A stretch of 59,556 nucleotides of DNA from Clostridiales bacterium. GTDB lineage: Bacteria; Bacillota; Clostridia; Christensenellales; Aristaeellaceae. A program made the translations under genes and the position numbers. Of the stretch, positions 28,840-38,309 are shown piece after piece. The DNA is taken from positions 1 through 59,556 of the forward strand of contig JAQXLU010000121.1 in assembly GCA_029012285.1 (NCBI GenBank). The letters run 5' to 3'. Position 1 is the first letter of the stretch, and each line of letters begins with the position of its first letter. The notes beneath the pieces were generated by a model that searched no databases, was not told where the DNA came from, and was given only the letters and a program-made list of their open reading frames with translations.

Positions 28840-30258
28840 TTAAGCGGCAGGGTGAACTGCCTGGCGCTTGGTCCGCCGCGCCTTGGCAAGATTGCGGTAG
28901 GCCCTTTCCGTGTAGCGCTGGTTGAGCTTGGGGAAGGCAATATTGGCGATTACGCTCAGCCCGATGGCCCATGGCCAGCCTGCTTGGATGCCCAGCAGCA
29001 CTAGCAGCGGCGTTACAATTAGCCAGAAGCATAGCTGCATAAAACCGCTGCGCTTTTGCACCTCGCCCAGCACGCCCATGTCATCAGTTTTGTGGGGCGC
29101 TTCCTCGATGAAGGCAGCTGCGCCCTCTGCTCCGGAACCATCCCGGAAGGATTCGCTCAACCGGGCAGCGGCCTCCGTGTATTGACGGTCGCCCAGCAGC
29201 GTCTCCACCGCGCTGCGGATGCCTGCGGCGGTATCATCTGCCAGCATCACGCCCGCGCCCATTTCCTTCACCCGGCGGGCCACGGCCTGCTGTTCACCTG
29301 TCTGCGGATAGAGCACCATGGGGGTCGCCATGTACAGGCTCTCGGAGGCGCTGTTCATGCCGCAGTGGGAGATGAACACATCTGCCTTCGACAGCACCAC
29401 CAGCTGGTTGACGTAGGGCTGCACCTGCACGTTGGCGGGCAAGGGAGCGAGCGAGGACGGATCCATGGTACGGCCGCAGGAGATCAGCACGTCCAGCGGC
29501 CTGTCCTTCAGTGCGGATATGCAGTTGCGGTACAGTTCGGGGCGGTCGTTGATCACCGTGCCCATCGAAATGTACACCAGCGGGCGATCCTTTTGCTTGG
29601 CGGGCACAATGTCCGTCCTCAGCGCCGGACCCACGAACGCATAATGCCCCGAGAAGGTTTCGCTGTAGGGCTGGTACTCCCGGGTGGCATACACCACGGT
29701 GTCGGTGCGATTGTCGTTTTGCACCAGGGTCATGACGTTCTTCACATCATAGCCGTAGGGCTGAAGCGTTTTCAGCTCCCTGCCAACACGGGGCATGCCG
29801 CCCATCAGGTCGAGCATTTCCCCGAAGCTATGCTTCATATAGGTGGAGGACATGCTGTTGAACGCAAATGTGCTGGTGGACACCACCATCGGCACGTGGT
29901 GCTTCATGGCGCTCAGCTTGCCCCAGAAGCAAACCGAATCCGTGAACACCACATCGGGCTTGAAGGCCGCGAAATCCGCCGTCAGGAAGCTATCCATCCG
30001 GAGGGTGCTGCGGATGTCCTGAATGCTCATCTCGGTGGTGGACACCTTTTTCAATCGGGCCAGCTGCGCATCGGTCACCTCCGGGAGGAACGCATCGCAC
30101 GCGACGAATTCCGCGCCCGTGGCGGTGATCCTCTCCTCGAATTCGCGAAAGGAATAGAAACGCACCCGGTTGCCGCGCTTCACCAGTGCCGCTGCGACCG
30201 CGATCATCGGATTGGTGTGCCCGTGGGCCGGAATGCAAAAGCATGCGATTTTTTTCAT
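28840..30258 (-). CDS. MGT-like (UGT/macrolide) glycosyltransferase with C-terminal membrane segment
   Basis: MKKIACFCIPAHGHTNPMIAVAAALVKRGNRVRFYS; VFISHCGMNSASESLYMATPMVLYPQTGEQ donor-binding motif. Confidence 0.87.
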   Translation of the reverse strand: MKKIACFCIPAHGHTNPMIAVAAALVKRGNRVRFYSFREFEERITATGAEFVACDAFLPEVTDAQLARLKKVSTTEMSIQDIRSTLRMDSFLTADFAAFKPDVVFTDSVCFWGKLSAMKHHVPMVVSTSTFAFNSMSSTYMKHSFGEMLDLMGGMPRVGRELKTLQPYGYDVKNVMTLVQNDNRTDTVVYATREYQPYSETFSGHYAFVGPALRTDIVPAKQKDRPLVYISMGTVINDRPELYRNCISALKDRPLDVLISCGRTMDPSSLAPLPANVQVQPYVNQLVVLSKADVFISHCGMNSASESLYMATPMVLYPQTGEQQAVARRVKEMGAGVMLADDTAAGIRSAVETLLGDRQYTEAAARLSESFRDGSGAEGAAAFIEEAPHKTDDMGVLGEVQKRSGFMQLCFWLIVTPLLVLLGIQAGWPWAIGLSVIANIAFPKLNQRYTERAYRNLAKARRTKRQAVHPAA

Positions 30259-30473
30259 TTTGCGTCCTCCTCTGTCTCATGGAAGGCCTGGCTGAAAATA
30301 TCGTTGAAGGCGCCCTTGGGTGGAATGGCAAGCCCCCGGGTTTCATCCCCCAGGATCAGCAGCGTGTCCCCCGGCTTGATGCCGAACAGTTCCCGCGCCT
30401 GCTTGGGGATCACGATCTGCCCCTTCTCCCCCACTGTGGCCGTCCATGCGTGATAGCCCTTGCCTGCGTTCAT
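30255..30473 (-). CDS. AbrB/SpoVT-like (swapped-hairpin) DNA-binding protein
   Basis: WTATVGEKGQIVIPKQARELFGIKPGDTLLILGDE; ATGA overlap with downstream glycosyltransferase. Confidence 0.87.
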   Translation of the reverse strand: MNAGKGYHAWTATVGEKGQIVIPKQARELFGIKPGDTLLILGDETRGLAIPPKGAFNDIFSQAFHETEEDAK

Positions 30474-30667
30474 GCGTTCATCCTCCCACATGTATGATTT
30501 GTTATACAAATTATACTCGCGCCAACCCATTTGTCAAGCGGCAAAATGAAAACTGCCCGGGAAAACTCCCAGGCAGCAAATTTCAATGGTTACGTGATGG
30601 CTCGCCATGTGGAGCCGGTTGCAGTTGCGCTACCACGCAGGCATGCTCCGGTTGCGGAAGCATGTGC

Positions 30668-32599
30668 TTACTTGCTGCTCTCGCGGGTGTAATTCAGCAG
30701 TCCTCCGCAGAGGATGCAGCCGCGCTGGCGTTCGGTCAGGGGCAGCAGCACGGTGTAATCCTCCCCCTTGGTGGCATTGTGGAGCGTAAAGGTGTCGCTG
30801 CCAGCTTCCACCAGGGCGCGAACGCCGGGGAGGGTCAGTTCATCCGCCGGGTCGATGCGGTCGTAGTCCGCCTCGTTGGCAAAGGTCATGGGCAGTATGC
30901 CGTTATTGATGAGGTTTGCCTGGTGGATGCGCGCAAAGGACTTCGCCACAACAGCGCGGATGCCCAGGTACAACGGCACCAGGGCGGCATGCTCGCGGCT
31001 GGAGCCCTGGCCGTAGTTGCTGCCCGCCACCAGGATGCCGCCGCCCTCCGCCTTGGCCCGGGCGGGGAAATCCTTGTCCACAGGGGTCAGGCAGAAGTCG
31101 CTCAGATAGGGCACGTTGGAGCGGAAGGGCAAGAGCTTTGCGTCCGAGGGGGCAATGTGATCGGTGGTGATGTTGTCCTCCATCTTCAGCAGCACCTTAC
31201 CGCTCACGTCCGCCGGGAGCGCCTTGCCCATCGGGAAGGGCTTGATGTTGGGGCCGCGCACGACCTCCACCGTATTCTCCGCGCCAGGGGCGACGGGCGG
31301 GATGATGAGGTTGTCGTTCACGTCAAACTTTTCCGGCAGGGGGATCTCCAGGTCAATATCCAGGCAGCGGGGGTCCGTCAGCACGCCGGTGAGGGCGGTG
31401 ACTGCGGCGGTCTCACAGGAAACCAGGTAGATGCCCGCGCTCTTGGTGCCGCTGCGGCCAAAGAAGTTGCGGTTGTTGGTGCGCACGGAGATGGCGTTGG
31501 ATTTGGGCGCCTGCCCCATGCCGATACACGGGCCACAGGCGGATTCCAGGATGCGTGCGCCCGCGGCGATCATATCCGCCAGCGCGCCGTTGCGGGCCAG
31601 CATGGTCAGCACCTGCTTGGAGCCCGGGCCAATGACCAGGCTCACATCCGGGTGGACGGACTTGCCCTTGAGGATGCGGGCCACGCGCATCATATCGGTA
31701 TAGGAGGAGTTGGTGCACGAGCCGATGAACACCTGATCCACCTTGATGGGGCCGCACGCCTTGACGGTTTCTACAATGTCGGGCATGTGGGGCTTGGCAA
31801 CGAGGGGCTCCAGGGTGTTCAGGTCGATCTCGACAATCTCGTCGTAAGTCGCGTCGGGGTCGGCGTTAAGGGGCGTCCAGTCTGCTTCGCGGCCCTGGGC
31901 TTTGAGGAAGGCGCGGGTCACCTCATCCGATGGGAAGATGGACGTGGTCGCGCCCAGCTCCGCGCCCATGTTGGTGATGGTGGCGCGCTCGGGCACGGTC
32001 AGGGTTGCCACGCCCTCACCGATGTACTCCATCACCTTGCCCACGCCGCCCTTGACGGTCAAGCGGCGCAGCACCTCCAATATGATGTCCTTGGCTGCCA
32101 CGCCGTATTGCAGCTTGCCGGTGAGCTTGATGCCCACAACCTTGGGGCAGCTGAGGAAATACGCACCGCCGCCCATAGCGACCGCCACGTCCAATCCGCC
32201 CGCGCCGATGGCCAGCATGCCGATGCCGCCGCCAGTGGGGGTATGGGAATCGCTGCCCAGCAGGGTATAGCCGGGCACGCCAAAGCGCTCCAGCTGCACC
32301 TGATGGCAGATGCCATTGCCGGGCTTGGAGCAATAAATCCCATGCTTCTTCGCCACGGACTGGATGTACTGATGGTCGTCAGCGTTTTCAAAGCCGGTTT
32401 GAAGCGTGTTATGGTCGATATACGCCACGGACTTCTTCGTTTTCACCCGCTCCACGCCCATGGCCTCGAACTGGAGGTAGGCCATCGTACCGGTGGAATC
32501 CTGGGTGAGGGTCTGGTCGATGCGAATGGAAATCTCCGTGCCGGGATTCAGCTCGCCGGAAAGCAGGTGGGCGGACAGGATCTTTTGCGTCAGATTCAT
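30668..32599 (-). CDS. Aconitate hydratase
   Basis: SDSHTPTGGGIGMLAIGAGGLDVAVAMGG; GSCTNSSYTDMMRVA; GSNYGQGSSREHAALVP. Confidence 0.95.
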   Translation of the reverse strand: MNLTQKILSAHLLSGELNPGTEISIRIDQTLTQDSTGTMAYLQFEAMGVERVKTKKSVAYIDHNTLQTGFENADDHQYIQSVAKKHGIYCSKPGNGICHQVQLERFGVPGYTLLGSDSHTPTGGGIGMLAIGAGGLDVAVAMGGGAYFLSCPKVVGIKLTGKLQYGVAAKDIILEVLRRLTVKGGVGKVMEYIGEGVATLTVPERATITNMGAELGATTSIFPSDEVTRAFLKAQGREADWTPLNADPDATYDEIVEIDLNTLEPLVAKPHMPDIVETVKACGPIKVDQVFIGSCTNSSYTDMMRVARILKGKSVHPDVSLVIGPGSKQVLTMLARNGALADMIAAGARILESACGPCIGMGQAPKSNAISVRTNNRNFFGRSGTKSAGIYLVSCETAAVTALTGVLTDPRCLDIDLEIPLPEKFDVNDNLIIPPVAPGAENTVEVVRGPNIKPFPMGKALPADVSGKVLLKMEDNITTDHIAPSDAKLLPFRSNVPYLSDFCLTPVDKDFPARAKAEGGGILVAGSNYGQGSSREHAALVPLYLGIRAVVAKSFARIHQANLINNGILPMTFANEADYDRIDPADELTLPGVRALVEAGSDTFTLHNATKGEDYTVLLPLTERQRGCILCGGLLNYTRESSK

Positions 32600-32745
32600 A
32601 GGGGCTTCCTCCTGAGAAGATATACGTCTCCCCTATCATATCGGATCGCCAAGGCTGCGTCAACGGTTGGGCGCGAAAAGAACATCAAAAAGGCAGAAGG
32701 CGGCAAGGATTAGCCCGGAAAATGGTGAACCCCGCATTTTCCCCC

Positions 32746-32774
32746 TTGACAAGCGCTGCTACCGGGTGTATCAT
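32746..32774 (+). promoter_or_regulatory. tRNA-Leu promoter
   Basis: TTGACA -17 bp- TATCAT, 14 nt upstream of the tRNA. Confidence 0.65.
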
Positions 32775-32788
32775 GTATATTGTTCCGT

Positions 32789-32875
32789 GCGGGAATGGCG
32801 GAATTGGCAGACGCGCATGATTCAGGTTCATGTGCTCTAACGAGCTTGCAGGTTCAAGTCCTGTTTCCCGCACCA
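32789..32875 (+). tRNA. tRNA-Leu (anticodon CAG)
   Basis: GCGGGAA/TTCCCGC acceptor, anticodon arm CATGA-TTCAGGT-TCATG, long variable arm, GGTTCAAGTCC T-arm, encoded CCA. Confidence 0.95.
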
Positions 32876-32876
32876 T

Positions 32877-32920
32877 AAAAGGACTGAAACTATGATACAA
32901 GGTTTCAGTCCTTTTCTTTT
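32877..32920 (+). terminator. Terminator after tRNA-Leu
   Basis: Perfect 14-bp stem AAAAGGACTGAAAC/GTTTCAGTCCTTTT then CTTTT. Confidence 0.88.
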
Positions 32921-33084
32921 TGTTCTTGCAGAATCCTAATGCAAAACGGCAAATGCACCCGGGAATATGAATGATTCTTGCAGTCTTCCTTCGCCGCCAT
33001 TCCTGAGATAAAATCCTGCTGAAAAACCGCATATAGAAAATGTACCCACTCACTTAGGCGGGTGCATAACAAAACGATTGCTCA

Positions 33085-33144
33085 GGCTTTCGTTTTGACA
33101 TAAGGGCTTTCGTTTTGCGAATAGCCCTTTCATTTTGTTTTGGG
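33085..33144. repeat. Three 20-bp imperfect tandem repeats at left island edge
   Basis: GGCTTTCGTTTTGACATAAG / GGCTTTCGTTTTGCGAATAG / CCCTTTCATTTTGTTTTGGG. Confidence 0.75.
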
Positions 33145-33156
33145 TGCATGGCATAC

Positions 33157-33380
33157 TTAGTTTTTTTTGAAGAATTCCGCATCGACTTCATAAGACTTCA
33201 CTTCACGGACGCCGATGCCAAACTCCGCAATTTTGCTAATCAATTCTTCGCCGTCAATAAGATCGATCTGCTGCTTGCCGGGATTGCTTGCTTCTTCTCG
33301 TGCTGCCTTCGAAAATGCACCTGTGGTAATCAGAACTTCCTTCTCTATGTCGGTTGTTAATGAACCACGAAAGTCTCTAA
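33157..33380 (-). pseudogene. Truncated Mrr-like restriction endonuclease (C-terminal remnant)
   Basis: RDFRGSLTTDIEKEVLITTGAFSKAAREEASNPGKQQIDLIDGEELISKIAEFGIGVREVKSYEVDAEFF; N-terminal half absent. Confidence 0.62.
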
Positions 33381-33399
33381 TGGCAGAACCCCGAAAACA

Positions 33400-33446
33400 A
33401 AAAAGGAGCTTTCGACCACTGAGGAGGTGGAAGAAAGCTCCTTTTT
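33400..33446. terminator. Terminator-like hairpin abutting mrr remnant
   Basis: 14-bp stem AAAAAGGAGCTTTC/GAAAGCTCCTTTTT. Confidence 0.55.
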
Positions 33447-33511
33447 GTTGTAAAATATATCCCGCATCTGAATTCACGATTTATTTGGTGGAGCAATAAC
33501 TCCTGCCGATC

Positions 33512-33691
33512 ATGGAAATGGTGTTGGAGCATCCAGTCCTTGTTGTCAGCAACAACTTCTTCAATCAGTCTGGCATGGCACTTGTCTGTCCGATCTTGAA
33601 GAATGCTGTGGAAGGCCCCTTACATATTCAACTGAAGGAATCACCAGTCGAATCAAAAAATGATCCTGGCAAAGATCATAGAACATACTAA
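33512..33691 (+). pseudogene. Truncated MazF/PemK-type toxin
   Basis: MEMVLEHPVLVVSNNFFNQSGMALVCPILKNAVEGPLHIQLKES then divergent tail and stop; about half expected length, no antitoxin seen. Confidence 0.62.
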
Positions 33692-33949
33692 ACATTATCC
33701 CCACGGCGACATCCGATCATCCAATGAGACTATGGCAAAGTGGGATTCGATCAGTTTTTCAACATGCAGTATATGGATTTCTTCACGGGTTCCCGATGCA
33801 AACCTCCAACGTAAAAAGCACAGGTATTCCCCGGTATCGTTTTCAAGCATGTGAACGTCCAAAGGCAGCCCTAATCGACTTGTTCAATAGAAAGCATTGA
33901 AGTTCGGCAGTATGGTAGCGTACCTCCTCAGTCGATGTGTCGATACAAG

Positions 33950-35116
33950 TCAATTCACTTTCGTGTTTCTCCTCCGCTCTACCATACGCAGCAAGATAAA
34001 CAATGCAGCGGCAAAGCAAAGCATCCACCAGGGCATCAGCGCTACGCCCAAGCGCCCAAAAAGGAAACCCGTCACAAGAGGCATAAGCATAGAGCCGAGA
34101 GAGGATGCCGCTTGTTGAAGGGCTGTTACCGACTGACTGGCGCGTCTGCCAACCAGCAGCGGAAGCTCATGAACTATGCAGGGATTGATGGACGCGCACC
34201 CAAGGCCAGTCAATAGCACACCGATGACACACATGATATAGCCGGAACCCAACAGCAGTACCAAAATCCCCGTCAGCATGAGGATGGCACTGCACCGCAC
34301 CAATGTGAAGCTGCTGAATCGCATATTAACAAACCCAGAAATCCCGCGTCCAGCGGTAATACCCAAAAAGAAGAGGCTGGACATCAACGCCGCCTGACTC
34401 TCGGACAGTGCATAGACTTTCCCGGCAAAGGAAGTAATCCAAAGGGTCATACAGGACTCCGCGGCGTAATACGAAAGAAATAGCAGCAGTATTGTCTTAA
34501 CGCCAGGCATGCGCATTGCTTCGCCATTGGAAACAAAGCCTTCGGCAGCAGAATCTCCAACATTTTCAGAGGATGCGCGGCTTGCTTTCCAGCGCGGAAG
34601 TGTAAAGGTAAAGAAAACGGAAATCAGCCCCACGCAGCAGGCAGCGAACACATAGCCGCCTCGCCAAGTGTGGTTCATCTGATAACTGAGCGTCAGCAAA
34701 GCGGGACCAACCATACTGCCAACGCCCCAAAAGCAATGCACCCAGTTCAGATGCCGAGCTTCATAGTGCAACGAAAGATAGGCGTTCAATGCCGCCACAA
34801 GACATCCGGCGCTTGAACCGATCAGCAAGCTTGCCGCACAAATCATATAGGGAGAGGACGCTGCCAGATAACCAATCAGCCCCGCAACGGTCAACAAGAG
34901 GCTGTAAAAGATTGTCCGGCTTATACCAAGGCGGTTCACAATGCGGACGCAAAGCAGACTGGATAAAATGGTGCCTCCCGCGCAGATCGCGGCGATAACG
35001 CCCATCCACTCCGCCGAAGCGCTAAGCTCTCCCTGAATGGATGGCCATGCCGCGCCCAGCATCGAATTGGGCAGTCCGACGGAGAAGAACACCAGATAAA
35101 TCATGATGAGGAGCAA
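33950..35116 (-). CDS. MFS transporter
   Basis: 388 aa with about 12 hydrophobic segments; last gene of GH operon. Confidence 0.9.
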   Translation of the reverse strand: MLLIMIYLVFFSVGLPNSMLGAAWPSIQGELSASAEWMGVIAAICAGGTILSSLLCVRIVNRLGISRTIFYSLLLTVAGLIGYLAASSPYMICAASLLIGSSAGCLVAALNAYLSLHYEARHLNWVHCFWGVGSMVGPALLTLSYQMNHTWRGGYVFAACCVGLISVFFTFTLPRWKASRASSENVGDSAAEGFVSNGEAMRMPGVKTILLLFLSYYAAESCMTLWITSFAGKVYALSESQAALMSSLFFLGITAGRGISGFVNMRFSSFTLVRCSAILMLTGILVLLLGSGYIMCVIGVLLTGLGCASINPCIVHELPLLVGRRASQSVTALQQAASSLGSMLMPLVTGFLFGRLGVALMPWWMLCFAAALFILLRMVERRRNTKVN

Positions 35117-35130
35117 GTTCTTGACCTTCC

Positions 35131-37395
35131 TTATACCGTAATGAGCAGCTGCCCGGTGAAGGGAATCCGCCTGCCAGAGGGCGTAATGAACAATCCTTCC
35201 GTGTTTTCAGGAAGCTGCACCTCGTAGCTCCATTGTCCATCAGCGCACTTCTGATAACAGTAGTGAACCGGCCCGGAAGGCGTGATTGTCGTGCCCGAAA
35301 GATCATCCAAATCATACAGGTGCGGCATGATAACAACTCGGTGACCTTCCGGGCGAACCCCCGCCATGGTGCGCGTCAACTCATATAAGGGCAGCGCACT
35401 CCAGGCATGGCATTCGCTGCGGGGATGACGAGGCTCTTCTGGACAGGTTGTATTGCCTCGGTCAATCAGCCCAATCCACGCATCCAGACTCTGCCGCATT
35501 TCGTCCTCCATGCCCGCCTGTTCCAGCGCACGGAACCATTCGTAGGAAGCGGCAAACGAGCAAGGTGGACAAGCCAGCGCGTTTTTCAACGCTGTGCGGC
35601 TCTGGGCGGGATCAAACAGTCCATTGATGACCGCCCAGGCCTGGGCGTGTCGTGTAAACTGCCTGCAATTCGGACCTTCGCGGAGCATTCCTGCTTCCTC
35701 GCTGAAGCACAAAGCTCGCACTTTTTCGAGAATTTCCGCACGCCGCTTGCGGTATTCCATAGCCGTTCCAGGACGGCCCGTGGCCTCATAGAGCTTCGCG
35801 CCGCACGCCAAAGCCCATGCGTACATCAAATTGATGATGGTGCTGGAGCCTTCAAAGTACGCGGGCGATACGCCAGATAAATCCTTCCAATCATCCTGCC
35901 AGTCCATAAAAGCCCAGGGGGTGATCTTTCCTACCAGCCCGGTTTCATCCCGCTTGCTCTCATAGTAATCAAGAATGCGGTCAATGTCCGTGCGATAGCA
36001 TCGGCCCAGCGCCAGATCGCCTGTATGTTCCACATATTCCCACAAGGCATAGACATAGTGCAGAGAAAAGGTGGAGATCACCTGACAATAGGCCGTGGGC
36101 GTTTTGCCGGGCAGCAAGCCCTCCGGTCGCATGCCGCAGTGGAAATCCAGCAGCGCCTTTTTTGCCAACCGGGTGTCACGGCTTACCGCATAGGTAAAAA
36201 GCATTTGCAGCCGGGTATCCATGATGAATTGCAGCTGTTCGTAGTACGGACAATCCATGTAGGTTTCCAGCATGCAGTTTTGGAGCGTTCTCAGGCAGAT
36301 GCCCCAAAGCTGCCCGACCCAGGGCGTGGATGAATCCACCGTGGATTCCACAGACAGAGGATAACCTGTTTTTCGATAAACCTGCGCCGCGGGCATTTCC
36401 GGCAGCTTACCGTCGGATGATTTGACGACAATGAAACGGAAGGTACGCACCCAGAACGGCTCATAGTTGACGAGATGACCATTCAAAATGATATGATCGG
36501 CCCTGCCTTCCACCGTTCCGCCCATATCATCAATGCGGGCGCCGTCCGCGCCGTTTCCGAAGCGCTCCAGATAGGTCACGGTGGTTTCTGTGCCAGCATT
36601 CCCGTTGAAAGAGAAGCGGGGATAACCATTCACTTCCACTCCGGCGTCAAGCACCAAGTCGTTTTTTCTGCGGATGACCCGCGCAAAGGCGCATTCCGTT
36701 TCCTCCATCAGCGGAATCTCTCGTGGCATCAGGTGCACTCTGGGTATTAGCCCGACGCTCTGAAAAAGCGCGGAGGGCATGACTGGCCCGGAAGCGCAGG
36801 CAAGCGACCAAGAGGAAGCGTCAAAGTCCAGGCGTTTCCATTCGAGCGGCGAACGCCGGGCATCAACGCTTTCCTCCGTAGCGCCTAAATAGACGGTATA
36901 CTCCGATGATTTGAGATAGAAGGTGTGATCCAGCCACACCCGCCAGAGCGCTTTTCCCGTGGAAATGGTGCCAATCACGCGGCCAAAAGCATCGGTGATG
37001 TCGCCGTCAATGGCCAGAGCATGGCAGTTTCCAGCACCCACCACGCCGTAAATGGCCGCGCGTTCATCTGTTTGATCCCTGGCAATGTCGGGATCGTTAT
37101 ACAGCACCTGAACGGCAAACACGTTTTTCCCGGCATGCAGATAGGGCGTCAGCGAGACTGTTTCATAATATTGTCGGTTCAGATCGCCCTTGCAGGAGCC
37201 GGACAGCACGGCTTGATCGTTGACCCAGAGCCGATAACGGGAAACAGCCGTGATCCGGGCTGTCAAGCGCGCATCCGTCGGCAATTCCTGTTCCAAGCGG
37301 AAATACGCGAACCGACCGCCCAGATCACCATGAAGAATCTGCTTGTTGCGAAGCTCCATGTCGGGTATTTTGATCCACTGTACCTCATCCCACAT
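35131..37395 (-). CDS. GH78-like alpha-L-rhamnosidase
   Basis: 754 aa; TYMDCPYYEQLQFIMDTRLQMLFTYAVSRD and (alpha/alpha)6-type core with N-terminal beta-sandwich. Confidence 0.83.
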   Translation of the reverse strand: MWDEVQWIKIPDMELRNKQILHGDLGGRFAYFRLEQELPTDARLTARITAVSRYRLWVNDQAVLSGSCKGDLNRQYYETVSLTPYLHAGKNVFAVQVLYNDPDIARDQTDERAAIYGVVGAGNCHALAIDGDITDAFGRVIGTISTGKALWRVWLDHTFYLKSSEYTVYLGATEESVDARRSPLEWKRLDFDASSWSLACASGPVMPSALFQSVGLIPRVHLMPREIPLMEETECAFARVIRRKNDLVLDAGVEVNGYPRFSFNGNAGTETTVTYLERFGNGADGARIDDMGGTVEGRADHIILNGHLVNYEPFWVRTFRFIVVKSSDGKLPEMPAAQVYRKTGYPLSVESTVDSSTPWVGQLWGICLRTLQNCMLETYMDCPYYEQLQFIMDTRLQMLFTYAVSRDTRLAKKALLDFHCGMRPEGLLPGKTPTAYCQVISTFSLHYVYALWEYVEHTGDLALGRCYRTDIDRILDYYESKRDETGLVGKITPWAFMDWQDDWKDLSGVSPAYFEGSSTIINLMYAWALACGAKLYEATGRPGTAMEYRKRRAEILEKVRALCFSEEAGMLREGPNCRQFTRHAQAWAVINGLFDPAQSRTALKNALACPPCSFAASYEWFRALEQAGMEDEMRQSLDAWIGLIDRGNTTCPEEPRHPRSECHAWSALPLYELTRTMAGVRPEGHRVVIMPHLYDLDDLSGTTITPSGPVHYCYQKCADGQWSYEVQLPENTEGLFITPSGRRIPFTGQLLITV

Positions 37396-37420
37396 TGCTG
37401 TTTCCTCGTTTCGGCAGATT

Positions 37421-38296
37421 TCACTTATGCATTGCGGCCATTTTCTCCAGAATCATATCGAAGGTGAAGACCATGGCGTTGGGGCGAATGCCCGCTTCCA
37501 CCTCCAGCGAGGAGCCGTAATCCACCACCATCAAATCGCCGGACAAGTAGCTGGCCATGTCGCTGCACTGGAATACGATGGGCATCGCCATTTCCTCGCT
37601 GGCGGCCAGACGGTGCGCATGGCCGGTAAAGGCGAGCAGACGCTCCTCGCTGCCAGTCAACTTCAGGAAATCGCCCTTCAGGCCAGTGTCCGTAGAACCG
37701 GGCAAAACCGCGTTGACACGAATTTTCCTGGCCGCGAAAAGCGCCTGCTGCTTTGCCACCAGGTAGTTCATGGCCAGTTTGGAGAAGGAATAACCCAGGT
37801 TGCCCGGCAGATGAATCAGCGGCGTTTTTTCCAGCGCGGTCACCGCGCCATCCCAGCCTTCCGCTTCCACCACAGGCAGATAGTGCCGCTTGTTGCCCTC
37901 CTGCTCCCAGCCGATGCCGGCGGTGGACGTCATGTAAGCAATCGCGCCGCCTTCCGTCATGCGTGCGGTAAGAATGCACTCGCTGATGTACTTGTTGGAA
38001 ATCAGGTCAATTTTGGTTGTGGTCAGGAAGTCCGTGCCGAGGCCAGACACGCCAGCAATGCCGAAATAGCAGTCGATGTGGTCGGGAATCTGAGCGAAGG
38101 CCGCGTCGATGGATTCCTTTTTGCTCAAATCCGTATGCAGATAGGCTGTAATGCCCTCTACCTTGACCTCAGCCCAGTCCAGGGCGTAGACCATTGCGCC
38201 CAAATCCACCAGCATCTCCGCCGTGGCCTTACCCATACCGCTGGCCGCGCCAGTTACCACACATACCTTACCCGTATACCCAAGGTAATCCTTCAT
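37421..38296 (-). CDS. SDR-family oxidoreductase (hydroxysteroid/coniferyl-alcohol dehydrogenase-like)
   Basis: GKVCVVTGAASGMGKATAEML (TGxxxGxG), YSFSK (YxxxK), start at 38296 after AGGAGGAAA. Confidence 0.88.
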   Translation of the reverse strand: MKDYLGYTGKVCVVTGAASGMGKATAEMLVDLGAMVYALDWAEVKVEGITAYLHTDLSKKESIDAAFAQIPDHIDCYFGIAGVSGLGTDFLTTTKIDLISNKYISECILTARMTEGGAIAYMTSTAGIGWEQEGNKRHYLPVVEAEGWDGAVTALEKTPLIHLPGNLGYSFSKLAMNYLVAKQQALFAARKIRVNAVLPGSTDTGLKGDFLKLTGSEERLLAFTGHAHRLAASEEMAMPIVFQCSDMASYLSGDLMVVDYGSSLEVEAGIRPNAMVFTFDMILEKMAAMHK

Positions 38297-38309
38297 TTGT
38301 ATTTCCTCC

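Noticed and set aside
30446-32713. 755-aa plus-strand ORF
   Set aside because: Antisense shadow of aconitase.
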